Below are positions 25,073-33,485 of a stretch of DNA of 33,485 nt, piece after piece. The stretch lies in assembly GCA_945834405.1 (NCBI GenBank), contig CAMAHD010000014.1, forward strand, positions 1 through 33,485, given 5' to 3'. The stretch's first letter is position 1; each line of letters opens with the position of its first letter. The position numbers were made by a program, and so were the translations under genes. This DNA is from an uncultured Prevotella sp. Its GTDB lineage: Bacteria; Bacteroidota; Bacteroidia; Bacteroidales; Bacteroidaceae. Below the pieces are notes generated by a model. That model saw only the letters and a list, made by a program, of their open reading frames with translations, searched no databases and was not told where the DNA came from.

Positions 25073-26575
25073 CTAACATCTTGTGGCGATGTCTTCTTCC
25101 TGTTCGTGTCTGTCTGCAAGACTGTCTTCTTCCAGTTTCTGGTAGACCGAAGGAGTCATACCCATTTCCTTCTTAAAGGCACGTATAAAGCTGGCAGCAT
25201 TCTTGTAGCCAACACCCTCATAAATAGCTTGGATGGTGATGTGTCCGTAATGTTCCTTGTCGGAAAGCCGTTTGCACGCCTCTCGAATGCGGTATTCGTT
25301 CAGCAGGCTTTTGAAGTTTTTGTGGTAGGTATTGTTGATGGTTACGGAAACATACGTTCGGTTGCTGTCGACGATATGTGCCAACCTGTCTAAGCTGAAG
25401 TCGGGGTCGGAGATAATCTCCGTATCATTCATGGTAGATGTGATGTGCCGTTTCAGTTCCTCGTATTGTTCGTCAGACAGAGGTATGCTAGTGTCCGATG
25501 TTGTTATTTCCGGTGTCTGATTCCTGTCGTTGATGTAGGTTCGCTCCAGTTCTTTATGTTTGAGAAACAGTACCTTTTGGGCATTTCTCAGGTTCTTGTT
25601 CTTGAGCAAGAGCAGTATCAGCAACGTCACAGACAGCAAGAACAGCAGTGAGATGACGGTAATGGCAAGAGTCTGCTTGTCGATGATGGTGTTCAGCAGG
25701 TTGATATGCTGATTGCTTTTACGTGTCTCATATTGCGCGATGCTGTTTCGAGCCTTGTAAAAGTTTCGAGCATTGAACACCGAGTCCGACATGCTCAGGT
25801 AGAGATTGTGGTATTTTCTGGCAGAATCCCCATCCGTCGAGTGATAGGCATTAGCGAGAATGTCCAGTGCGTTTACCTGTAGTTCCTTGCTTTTCAGTCG
25901 TTGGGCGATGGAAAGCCCTTCGTAGCCATATTTCAACGCACCTTGATAATCTCCCTTTTTCAGCATGATGTTTCCTATCTCGCAGGTTTGGTAAAGGGCA
26001 TAGATACTATCCATACCATGTTCTTCAGCAAAGAGTCGCGCCTGAAGGTGAATGTCGATGGATTCTTCCATTTTTCCTTCTGCCTGCAAGATTCTTGCCT
26101 TATTGTAGATGAGGAAATAGCGCCATTCGGTTGTGTCATTAGGGTAGGGTTGTTCCTGTTGCAGTTGATAGTATTTCTTGGCCAGTCCAGCGTATCCCAT
26201 ACGGCAGTACGCCGTTACGATGTTCGACAGATAGATGCTGGTCATGGCTTTGTTATGTGCATTCCGAGCCACTTCATAACCTTTGAACAGGTAGATGATG
26301 TCAGCCTCGTAGTCGCCTATCGCCTCGTAGATGTTGGCGATGCAGCCTGTACATATTAAATAGGTGTTGGTGTCTTTCTCTTTTTCGGCAGCTTCCATGC
26401 CCTCTGTATAGCGCAGCATGGCAAGTGCATACTGCTCCTGAGCATAATATTCCGAGGCTTCCTGACAGATAGCTGCAGCCGTTCGTTCGGGCTCCTCTTC
26501 AGCTTTGGCAGGGGTGTAAAAGGCGAGGAGCAATAAATATATACAGTAATGAATATGTAATTGTAAGTGTTTCAT
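25073..26575 (-). CDS. Membrane-bound TPR / AraC-type transcriptional regulator
   Basis: A 500-residue regulator of a type common in Bacteroidetes. A signal-like segment (about 1-25) leads to a periplasmic region of tetratricopeptide-like repeats (about 30-285), one membrane helix (about 301-324), a short coiled linker and a cytoplasmic AraC-type double helix-turn-helix (about 394-480; SLDRLAHIVDSNRTYVSV and GHITIQAIYEGVGYKNAASF). It resembles hybrid sensors that detect a periplasmic cue and bind DNA at the membrane. An upstream TTG at 26584 lies inside the -7 box, so ATG 26575 is chosen. It is divergent from the T9SS cargo operon starting at 26751, a likely target. Confidence 0.88.
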   Translation of the reverse strand: MKHLQLHIHYCIYLLLLAFYTPAKAEEEPERTAAAICQEASEYYAQEQYALAMLRYTEGMEAAEKEKDTNTYLICTGCIANIYEAIGDYEADIIYLFKGYEVARNAHNKAMTSIYLSNIVTAYCRMGYAGLAKKYYQLQQEQPYPNDTTEWRYFLIYNKARILQAEGKMEESIDIHLQARLFAEEHGMDSIYALYQTCEIGNIMLKKGDYQGALKYGYEGLSIAQRLKSKELQVNALDILANAYHSTDGDSARKYHNLYLSMSDSVFNARNFYKARNSIAQYETRKSNQHINLLNTIIDKQTLAITVISLLFLLSVTLLILLLLKNKNLRNAQKVLFLKHKELERTYINDRNQTPEITTSDTSIPLSDEQYEELKRHITSTMNDTEIISDPDFSLDRLAHIVDSNRTYVSVTINNTYHKNFKSLLNEYRIREACKRLSDKEHYGHITIQAIYEGVGYKNAASFIRAFKKEMGMTPSVYQKLEEDSLADRHEQEEDIATRC

Positions 26576-26581
26576 TTGCTG

Positions 26582-26589
26582 CAAAAGTA
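26582..26589 (-). promoter_or_regulatory. Promoter -7 box TACTTTTG, implying a leaderless or near-leaderless mRNA
   Basis: Exact TAnnTTTG match on the minus strand. Only six bases separate it from the ATG at 26575. With the usual start 6-8 nt after the box, the transcript would begin at or next to the start codon. Confidence 0.6.
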
Positions 26590-26705
26590 CATAAAAAAAT
26601 GCAGATTTACTGCTGAAATAACATAAATAACGGCTTTTTCACTTACATTTTACCAAATTTAAAACATCCGAAGAGGGAAAAGCCTCTGCCCTTCCTGCTT
26701 TTTTA

Positions 26706-26713
26706 TACCTTTG
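26706..26713 (+). promoter_or_regulatory. Promoter -7 box TACCTTTG for the T9SS cargo operon
   Basis: Exact TAnnTTTG match 37 bp upstream of the ATG at 26751. It lies about 120 bp from the divergent regulator promoter, leaving room for shared control. Confidence 0.7.
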
Positions 26714-26750
26714 CGCATCACGAATTGCGAGAAAGATAATCATTTTCACC

Positions 26751-28532
26751 ATGAAGATAAGAAAGAATAATTGTTTGAAACCCCTTGCCGTGATGGCTCT
26801 TGCCCTGTCAGCTATGTCTGTCAAGGCTTCTCCTGCCCGTCCCTTCCCCCTGCGATATGTGCAGCCTGACGGACAGGTGGTCACCGTATATCTGCGTGGC
26901 GATGAACGTGTGCATTTTTACGAGAACATACAGGGTAAAATGTTGATAAAGGATAACTTAGGTCGTCTCTGCTATGCCACTCTGAATGAGCGTGGCGATG
27001 TGGTTGCATCCTCCCAGATCGCTGTCGACAAGACCAAGGACGTAGAGATGACGGGTGCCACGGATGAGATGCAGTTGCAGCTTCGCAGTGCTCTCTCCCG
27101 TGCTTCCCGCACCCGTAACCAGCAGTTGTCGTCAGCCCTTCCCGGTGAGGTCAAGAAAACCTTTCCCACTACGGGAAAGATGAGAGGACTGATTATTTTA
27201 GCCGAATTCACCGATAAAAAATTCTCTCGTGATGATGCGCATGAGATTTTTTCAAAGTTGGCAAATGAAGTAGGGTATACAGGTCCCTATGCCTCTGGTA
27301 GCATACGCGACTATTTTCTTTCTCAGTCGCAGGGACTCTTCGAACCAGAGTTCGATGTAGTTGGTCCTGTTGCTCTGCCCCAGTCGATGAGCTATTATGG
27401 TTTGGACGAACGCATCGTTGACCTGATGGTGGATGCCTGTACGGTAGCTGACAAGGAACATGGCGTAGACTTCAGCCTCTACGACCATGACGACGATGGT
27501 ACCGTAGACTTCCTTTATGTCATCTATGCGGGTTACAGCGAGGCGCAAGGAGCTGCAGAAGATGCCATCTGGCCCCAGTCGAAAGACCTGACCTATTCTA
27601 CCTGGAAGACCTTCGACGGGATGTATCTTGGCCAAAGCAGCTGCTCCAGCGAGTTGCAGGGCAACTATGGTGCAGACATCGATGGAATCGGTACTTTCTG
27701 CCACGAATTCAGTCATATCTTAGGTTTGCCAGACATCTATGACCCTATGTATTCAGGCTGTAACGGCATGATGCACTGGGATATTATGGATGTAGGCATT
27801 TATAATGATGCTTCGCGTACACCCAGTGGGTTTACTGCTATGGACCGGTATTCATTAGGCTGGCTCCAACCCACCGTGCTTCACCAAGCTGTCACGGATT
27901 TTGAATTAGATGCACTCTCATCCTCCAATCAGGCAGTTTTCATTGTCAATCCTTCCGACCCTAACGAGTATTATATCCTTGAGAACCGCCAGCCAATAGC
28001 ATGGGATGCTGCCCTCCCAGGTCATGGTCTTCTGGTATCTCATGTCCATTATGTTCCTTCTTTATGGTCGAGCAACCGTGTGAACACCAGCATGTCTGGG
28101 TATGAACATGTGGCTCTCGTTCCTGCCGACAATATCACTTCCGTAGATACCGAAGCCGCTGATACCTATCCCGGCGAAGCTGGCAGGCATACGGAATTGT
28201 CAGCTTCCAGTACTCCGGCTTTGTTTTGGCATCAGGGAGAGCAGAGTTATCAGCTTCCTGTAACGTCCATACGCGAAGAGAACGGAGTCATCCGCTTCCA
28301 CTATCTGTCAGATGCTTCAGGTATAGACTCCGCACCGTTCACCCCTTCGATGGTTCGCCTTGCTGAAGGCAGTATCGACATCAACAATCAGCAACGTCAG
28401 TCAGTAAGACTCTACCGACTCTCCGGCGAATTGATTTTCAGCAGTACCGAAGCCACTCTGCATGAAAGCCTTGCATCGGGCGTATACCTGCTTCAGATAG
28501 GAGATACAATACAAAAAATATTCATCAAATAA
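26751..28532 (+). CDS. M6-family zinc metalloprotease with T9SS tail
   Basis: A 593-residue secreted protease. A signal peptide (about 1-26, ending SVKASPA) is followed by a pro-region and a domain with RGLIILAEFTDKKF and YASGSIRDYFLSQSQGLFEP, typical of M6 (immune inhibitor A-like) peptidases. The zinc site is CHEFSHILGLPD: H318, E319, H322 and D328, the HExxHxxGxxD form. A DHDDDG motif (245-250) may bind calcium. The last ~65 residues (QSVRLYRLSGELIFSS ... GVYLLQIGDTIQKIFIK) fit a T9SS sorting domain, so it is probably exported and attached or released at the surface. First gene of a three-gene operon; 12 bp separate it from the next. Confidence 0.92.
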   Translation: MKIRKNNCLKPLAVMALALSAMSVKASPARPFPLRYVQPDGQVVTVYLRGDERVHFYENIQGKMLIKDNLGRLCYATLNERGDVVASSQIAVDKTKDVEMTGATDEMQLQLRSALSRASRTRNQQLSSALPGEVKKTFPTTGKMRGLIILAEFTDKKFSRDDAHEIFSKLANEVGYTGPYASGSIRDYFLSQSQGLFEPEFDVVGPVALPQSMSYYGLDERIVDLMVDACTVADKEHGVDFSLYDHDDDGTVDFLYVIYAGYSEAQGAAEDAIWPQSKDLTYSTWKTFDGMYLGQSSCSSELQGNYGADIDGIGTFCHEFSHILGLPDIYDPMYSGCNGMMHWDIMDVGIYNDASRTPSGFTAMDRYSLGWLQPTVLHQAVTDFELDALSSSNQAVFIVNPSDPNEYYILENRQPIAWDAALPGHGLLVSHVHYVPSLWSSNRVNTSMSGYEHVALVPADNITSVDTEAADTYPGEAGRHTELSASSTPALFWHQGEQSYQLPVTSIREENGVIRFHYLSDASGIDSAPFTPSMVRLAEGSIDINNQQRQSVRLYRLSGELIFSSTEATLHESLASGVYLLQIGDTIQKIFIK

Positions 28533-28544
28533 ATATTCAAGATA

Positions 28545-30707
28545 ATGAGAAAAAGTCTACTGTTCATTTTGGCATGGCTGACCTGCTCGGTTGCCGTCAT
28601 TGCCGCACCTGTAAATCATCGGAAGATGTATGGCTTCTTCCTGAACAATCAGGCACTGCCAGGATATGGCTACAGTGAGTTGTACATGGACGACCTTGCC
28701 CATGCCACGCTCATCTATCCTTATTCTAACAGTGTGGGTATTTTTGCCGGCGCCTGTGCCAACAATGTTTTCTATGCCTGTGAGTATGTATTCAATCAGT
28801 ATGGTCCTCAAGCCTCCAATTTCATCGCGTACGACTTGGTGTCGGGACGCAAGACAGAGATAGGACCTTGGACTACTGAAGCCGATGTGTCACTGAAGTT
28901 GCAGGACATGACCTACGATTACACCACCTCTACCATGTATGCCGTAGGTTTCCAGTATGGTGTTTCTTCTCTCTATACCGTCAACCTTCAGACGGGTCAG
29001 CTGACCAAGGTTGCTCCCCTCTCTACCATCTGTGGTACCATTGCCGCCAATAAACAAGGAGAACTCTATGTCATTGGTTCCAATGGCAAACTATATATGG
29101 TGAACAAGACTGACGGTGCGCTTGCCGAGATATGCGATACCCACCACAAGGGAATGCTGTCCAACCAGAGCATGGAGTTTGACCTTTCCAACGGACTTCT
29201 CTATTGGGCATCGTGTACCAATTCAGAAGGAGATGGCAGAGATACCTACATGCTGCAGATAGACTTGTCGAAGAATCCTGTTGAGATTGAGAATATCGGA
29301 AAGGTAGGCATCTATTCGTCCCTTTTGTCTCTCTATATTCCCTTTGTCGAGGGTGGTGACCATGCTCCTGCTGCACCTACCGACATGGCTGTCCAGCCAG
29401 CTGCTGACGGAAGTCTGAAGGCAACAATCACATGGAAAAACCCCGTGAACACCTTTGATGGCGGTCAGTTGGAAAGCATGTCTTCTGTCACGATCCTCCG
29501 CAATGACGAGCCAGTAGCTACGTTGAATGATGTATTGCCAGGAGCAGAGATGAAATATGTCGATGAGCAAGTAACCAAGGATGGTCCTTGCCGTTATACC
29601 CTTTATGCCAGCAACGAAGCCGGAGAAGGCGAACATGGCAATATCTTTGCGTATGTAGGTCACGACTGGCCGGGAACGGTGGGCAATGCCCATGTCAAGG
29701 TAGAAGAGGGATGTGCTTCTGCTACGCTCAGCTGGAGTGCGCCTACCGAGGGATTCAATGGAGGCTATTTTACACCGGAAGGTATCAGCTATAAGATATT
29801 GAGAATGCCTGATGAGGCAACCGTAGCCGAAGGGCTGACCGCAACCACTTTCACCGACAAGAGTCTCCGTCGTTTGGGACGCTATTCTTATTCGGTGGTA
29901 GCTTGCAACCAGTATGGTGAATCAGAAACCAAGATTCCAGGTACCTACGTGATGGGTAAGGCATTGGATATTCCCCTGACACAGGATTTCTCCGACCTCA
30001 CCTATTTCCTGAACCAGTGGCAGGCCATTGATGCCAATAACGATGGATTCACCTGGACCTATTATTCGCCCTACGGTTACTATCAGTTTGGCAATACCAT
30101 CGTTTGTATCGAGTACTTGCTCAATCCTACCATCGGTGTAGCAGAATCAGATGCCGATGAATGGATTATCACACCTCCATTGAATTTTGAAGCCTCCAAG
30201 GCTTATCAGATTCGAGTAACGGCACGCTCCATTACCGAAGAACTGCTCGATGTGACGATGGCTCGTACCAATGCCATTGAAGACCAGCAGGTAATAGGAC
30301 TCATACCCGTAGAGCCTTCGGATGGAACGCCCATGCCAACGACTGATTATGTTGTCAAGCTGCCCCAGGCAACGGAAGGCATACATTGCATAGGTCTGCA
30401 CCTGCGCACCGAGTTGCCCTTCGACGGTTACACCTATCTGCAGATAGCAGGCATTCAGGTAGAAGAAGTTGACCAGACAGGTATTGCAGATGCCACCATG
30501 CAAACGGGTGTCATCATGCAGCAGGGAAATCAGCTTATCTTGCCTCAAGGAACCGAAAATGCCACCTTATATAATATGTCAGGCAGAGAAGTAATGAAAA
30601 CTCAGGGCAACGGTATGAGCACAGAGACACTGCCCGCAGGTGTCTATCTGCTTCGTCTCACTGCCAACGGCAAGACGTTGACCAGCAAGATCAGTGTGGC
30701 AAAATAA
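28545..30707 (+). CDS. T9SS cargo with fibronectin-III and choice-of-anchor-J-like domains
   Basis: A 720-residue secreted protein with a signal peptide (about 1-20, LLFILAWLTCSVAVIAAP). The N-terminal ~250 residues have beta-propeller-like repeats (AYDLVSGRKTEIGPW; YTVNLQTGQLTKVAPL; LYMVNKTDGALAEI). Two fibronectin type III domains follow (about 272-370 and 376-468), then a region (about 470-645) with DFSDLTYFLNQWQAIDANND and DEWIITPPLNFEASKAYQI, like the cleaved-adhesin/choice-of-anchor-J jelly-roll. It ends in a T9SS tail (ATLYNMSGREVMKTQG ... GVYLLRLTANGKTLTSKISV). A surface adhesin or binding protein is likely; the ligand is unknown. Confidence 0.85.
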   Translation: MRKSLLFILAWLTCSVAVIAAPVNHRKMYGFFLNNQALPGYGYSELYMDDLAHATLIYPYSNSVGIFAGACANNVFYACEYVFNQYGPQASNFIAYDLVSGRKTEIGPWTTEADVSLKLQDMTYDYTTSTMYAVGFQYGVSSLYTVNLQTGQLTKVAPLSTICGTIAANKQGELYVIGSNGKLYMVNKTDGALAEICDTHHKGMLSNQSMEFDLSNGLLYWASCTNSEGDGRDTYMLQIDLSKNPVEIENIGKVGIYSSLLSLYIPFVEGGDHAPAAPTDMAVQPAADGSLKATITWKNPVNTFDGGQLESMSSVTILRNDEPVATLNDVLPGAEMKYVDEQVTKDGPCRYTLYASNEAGEGEHGNIFAYVGHDWPGTVGNAHVKVEEGCASATLSWSAPTEGFNGGYFTPEGISYKILRMPDEATVAEGLTATTFTDKSLRRLGRYSYSVVACNQYGESETKIPGTYVMGKALDIPLTQDFSDLTYFLNQWQAIDANNDGFTWTYYSPYGYYQFGNTIVCIEYLLNPTIGVAESDADEWIITPPLNFEASKAYQIRVTARSITEELLDVTMARTNAIEDQQVIGLIPVEPSDGTPMPTTDYVVKLPQATEGIHCIGLHLRTELPFDGYTYLQIAGIQVEEVDQTGIADATMQTGVIMQQGNQLILPQGTENATLYNMSGREVMKTQGNGMSTETLPAGVYLLRLTANGKTLTSKISVAK

Positions 30708-30749
30708 TGGATATGATGCGACAAACCATTTTTTAAAACATACAAAACT

Positions 30750-33290
30750 ATGAAGAAAAAACTATTGTCAATGTTTGTTGCCGCTTTTTCTTTGAGCGCA
30801 GCGGCACAGACAACTATGGGTACTGCCAACGAATTGAAAGAAGGTGCCAACAGTTTTGAGTATACTGCCGGTTCGTCTGTAACGGCGTATTGGAAGTATA
30901 CTACTACTGCTCCTACCATGTTGACCATCAACCCCAACGACAACTGCAATGCCTTTGTCAAGGGAACGGTTCTCAATGCCGAAACAGGCAAGACCGACAC
31001 CATCACTCTGAAATCAGCAGAGTATGGTTATCCTAAAACAGCCTACGGACTGCCTGCCAATACCACTGTCTATGTAGGTGTCGGAGGTTCGTCGTGGAGT
31101 GCCAGCAGCATCACGGTAGGCTGCACTGCCGAGATGATAACCGACGTTCAGGGTATCGGCAAGGGTTTGACTGCCGAGGATGCCATGGACATCAAGCTGG
31201 GAACCACCCAAATCATCGGAACACCCTTTGTGCAGGGTTATGACCAGCAAACTTATTATGCCACCTATACTCCTTCGCTCGGAGGTGTACTCGTGCTGAC
31301 AGCAGGCGCATACGTCAGCGGTTGCACCGTCAACGGAGTGTCTACACCCTTCAACTATGACAGTGCCAGCAAGCACTATATCCTGAAGACCAAGGTAAGC
31401 AGAGGTGAAACCTATCAGTTTGTCATCACCAACTACAATCCCGTTGTGTTCAGCTCAGAGCTGACCTTCCCACAGCCTGGTTCGGTAGACATGCCGTTTG
31501 ATTTGAAAGATGGCGATAATACCCTGCCTGCTGCCAGCGGTAAGTATTACTATACCTTTGTGGCACAGCAGCCAGGTTATGCTCGTATTACCGCAGAGGG
31601 AAATCTTCCTGAAGGACAGGTGAAGATGTACGACAATCCATCCAGCCTCCAGTACGATTCGCCCACCGCTTCTTCTGCAGTGGGTTCGCTCAACCTCCGC
31701 TTCGAGGTAACCAAGCCTGCCAATACGTATTATGTTGTAGTGAACAAGGTACACGCTACCGAGAGCGATGAGACCTTCCATTTTGCAGCCTCTCCCTATC
31801 AGACAGGCGACCAGGAGTCAGACCCCATCGTCATCAGCTCTCTGCCCGCAAAAGACCTGACTATCCAGGAGGTTGGTACCTATTATTATGCCGTAGACAT
31901 CCCCGCCGCACAGCGTTCGTTCCTTGTCGTAGAAGCAAATGAGCAGCCCGTCAGCGCATATACCGGCCTGAGCGTTTATCCTGTTGGTCAAAGCTATCTG
32001 GGCGAATATGGTCAGCAGAAGGTGCGTGTCGTTGCTGATGGAGATACCGATGGCGTAAGATATATCCTGAAGTGGACCTCTAAAGAAGACAAACCATTGG
32101 TATTCAATGTATATACACAGGAGATTCAGCCTGGCGACCTCGCTTCCGACCCCATCGCAGCCGTATTGGGCGAGAACAAGCTGGCGAGTGACGGAACCGT
32201 CTATTACAGGTATACGGCAACCAAGAGTGGCAAGCTCGTAGTGACTGCTGCCGAGGGTCAGACCGTATCATTCCCACGTGGTGCCGGCAAGAACGACGGT
32301 AAGTATAATGCCATTGTCGACGGACAGAAATATACCTTGGATGTCACAGCAGCCAAGCCTTATATCATACAGATTGACGGTGCCACAACAGGTTCAGTCT
32401 TTACATTGGCAGAGGAAGAATATGTGGCTGGAGATGCACGCACATGTCCTCTGGATGTTGAGGGTGTTTACGATTTCAGTGGCAAGAAAGCCTCCAATGT
32501 ATGGGTACGTTATACCGCTGCCAAGGCAGGTATCTTGACCATCAAGTGCAATGCTCCCTATGCTTCTACCGAAAAGGTGCAGTATTGCCGCGATGAGGAA
32601 ACGGCATATCCCGTAGCTATGGTCAAGAGCGAATATGTAGATGGCAGTACCATCACTACCTATGAGGCAAGTACGGCTGTGGCAGAAGGTGAAGCCTGGT
32701 TGGTAAACATCCAGTTTACTCAGGTTTATGACAATGTACAGCTTACCTTCGAGGTGCGTGATGCCCTTCCTGGTGAAACCATCGACAGCCCCATCGTTCT
32801 GGAGAACGGCAAGACATACGATATCCCCAAGGGAACCTACGACAGTCCTGTATGGGCAATGATCAGCGTTACAGAAGGAAGCTTCAGCCTCAAGGCTGAC
32901 GATTACATCGGCGGTTATATCTACACCAACAAGGCAGATGCCAAGGCAGATGTGCGCGGACGTTATCTCTCCTTCTCTTCATGGGACAATGGTGAGTACC
33001 TGGGTTACTACCTCTATACACAGACGATAGCTGCAGGCGAGGAGGGTGACTACTATCTGAAGCTGACAGGCAACTACAGTACTATCAAGATGAGTGTCGA
33101 GGGCACAGGCATTGCCACAGCTATCAGCAATGCTACTGCTGAAGAGAATGCACCCGTGGATGCAGTATACACTCTTTCCGGAGCTGCGGTCAGCGGACAT
33201 TTCAGTACTCTCTCAGATGTCAACCGTCTGTCAAAGGGTATTTATCTTGTCAAGCAAGGCAATCATGTTCACAAACTGATTGTGAAATAA
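30750..33290 (+). CDS. T9SS cargo of seven tandem beta-sandwich modules
   Basis: An 846-residue secreted protein with a signal peptide (1-20, SMFVAAFSLSAAAQ). I count seven modules of about 90-110 residues, near 23-127, 143-238, 245-347, 357-455, 466-555, 562-670 and 677-785. Each contains a pattern like (D/S)P(I/F)xLxxGxN...YYYYTxxxxGxLxI, resembling PPC-type (pre-peptidase C-terminal) beta-sandwiches, and later ones are joined by linkers of the form xPGD/xAGD. The C-terminus (AVYTLSG ... KGIYLVKQGNHVHKLIVK) is a T9SS tail. It is the intact paralogue of the truncated gene at 9092-10981. It is third in the operon with the M6 protease and followed by a strong terminator. A substrate-binding or adhesive role is inferred. 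Confidence 0.85.
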   Translation: MKKKLLSMFVAAFSLSAAAQTTMGTANELKEGANSFEYTAGSSVTAYWKYTTTAPTMLTINPNDNCNAFVKGTVLNAETGKTDTITLKSAEYGYPKTAYGLPANTTVYVGVGGSSWSASSITVGCTAEMITDVQGIGKGLTAEDAMDIKLGTTQIIGTPFVQGYDQQTYYATYTPSLGGVLVLTAGAYVSGCTVNGVSTPFNYDSASKHYILKTKVSRGETYQFVITNYNPVVFSSELTFPQPGSVDMPFDLKDGDNTLPAASGKYYYTFVAQQPGYARITAEGNLPEGQVKMYDNPSSLQYDSPTASSAVGSLNLRFEVTKPANTYYVVVNKVHATESDETFHFAASPYQTGDQESDPIVISSLPAKDLTIQEVGTYYYAVDIPAAQRSFLVVEANEQPVSAYTGLSVYPVGQSYLGEYGQQKVRVVADGDTDGVRYILKWTSKEDKPLVFNVYTQEIQPGDLASDPIAAVLGENKLASDGTVYYRYTATKSGKLVVTAAEGQTVSFPRGAGKNDGKYNAIVDGQKYTLDVTAAKPYIIQIDGATTGSVFTLAEEEYVAGDARTCPLDVEGVYDFSGKKASNVWVRYTAAKAGILTIKCNAPYASTEKVQYCRDEETAYPVAMVKSEYVDGSTITTYEASTAVAEGEAWLVNIQFTQVYDNVQLTFEVRDALPGETIDSPIVLENGKTYDIPKGTYDSPVWAMISVTEGSFSLKADDYIGGYIYTNKADAKADVRGRYLSFSSWDNGEYLGYYLYTQTIAAGEEGDYYLKLTGNYSTIKMSVEGTGIATAISNATAEENAPVDAVYTLSGAAVSGHFSTLSDVNRLSKGIYLVKQGNHVHKLIVK

Positions 33291-33312
33291 ATATTTAAAT
33301 GAAACTTTGTTT

Positions 33313-33354
33313 GAGACAGTTGTCGGGCAGCGGCTTTGACAACTGTCTCTTTTT
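33313..33354 (+). terminator. Intrinsic terminator of the T9SS cargo operon
   Basis: Perfect 12-bp arms GAGACAGTTGTC (33313-33324) and GACAACTGTCTC (33338-33349) are followed by TTTTT, 22 bp after the last stop codon. Confidence 0.93.
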
Positions 33355-33462
33355 AATGGCAAAAACAGTATTGATGCGGTTGGGAACACGATTAGTATAA
33401 GAAAAGCAAGTGTTGATATATAAAAACATAAGAATAATACAATAATTTTAAGATATTTTGAT

Positions 33463-33470
33463 TAACTTTG
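33463..33470 (+). promoter_or_regulatory. Promoter -7 box TAACTTTG for a gene beyond the right edge
   Basis: Exact TAnnTTTG match in an AT-rich stretch, 15 bp before the window ends. The gene it serves is not visible. Confidence 0.55.
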
Positions 33471-33485
33471 CACCCGAAAAAGTCA

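Overview
The window looks like a chromosomal segment of a Prevotella-like member of the Bacteroidales. Most leading genes are preceded by the Bacteroidetes -7 box TAnnTTTG. Four ORFs end in a type IX secretion (T9SS) tail, and the gene families are typical of the order: a FimB/Mfa2-type lipoprotein, a TPR-TM-AraC regulator, a MacB-type permease of about 790 residues and a SufBCDS cluster. This assignment is inferred from gene content; no rRNA or tRNA gene is visible.

Layout. 1-750: the 5' end of a minus-strand AAA ATPase gene, its upstream region with four 23-bp-period direct repeats, a tatC 3' remnant, and a gap with tandem promoter boxes. 751-2144 (minus): a response regulator and histidine kinase. 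2397-8031 (plus): an overlapping operon of TolC-like protein, membrane fusion protein, ABC ATPase and MacB-like permease. The divergent two-component system is a plausible regulator of this operon. 8146-8853: a secreted SGNH hydrolase. 9066-10981: a T9SS-tailed surface protein gene that has lost its start codon, signal peptide and about 190 N-terminal residues but retains a promoter box; an intact paralogue lies at 30750-33290. 11050-13337: terminator, structured leader, trpS and an orphan FimB/Mfa2-like lipoprotein gene. 13338-13677: a second, unrelated 23-bp-period array (five copies of GGACGTACG) between convergent genes.

13678-19274 (minus): sufB-sufC-sufD-sufS, then rnhB. 19363-21773 (minus): pnp with its own promoter and a clear terminator. 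Its upstream gap carries a promoter-to-terminator unit that may be a small RNA or leader. 22153-24998 (minus): a GT2 glycosyltransferase followed, with a 4-bp overlap, by a heparinase II/III-like lyase. 25073-26575 (minus): a membrane-bound TPR/AraC regulator. It is divergent from a plus-strand operon (26751-33290) of three secreted T9SS cargo proteins: an M6 metalloprotease, a fibronectin-III/adhesin-like protein and a multi-module beta-sandwich protein. That operon ends in a strong terminator. A last promoter box at 33463 serves a gene beyond the right edge.

The most unusual signals are the two arrays with the same 9+14-bp architecture but different cores, the promoter-bearing 5'-truncated paralogue, the tatC remnant beside an inverted repeat, and two candidate structured RNAs (upstream of pnp and of trpS).
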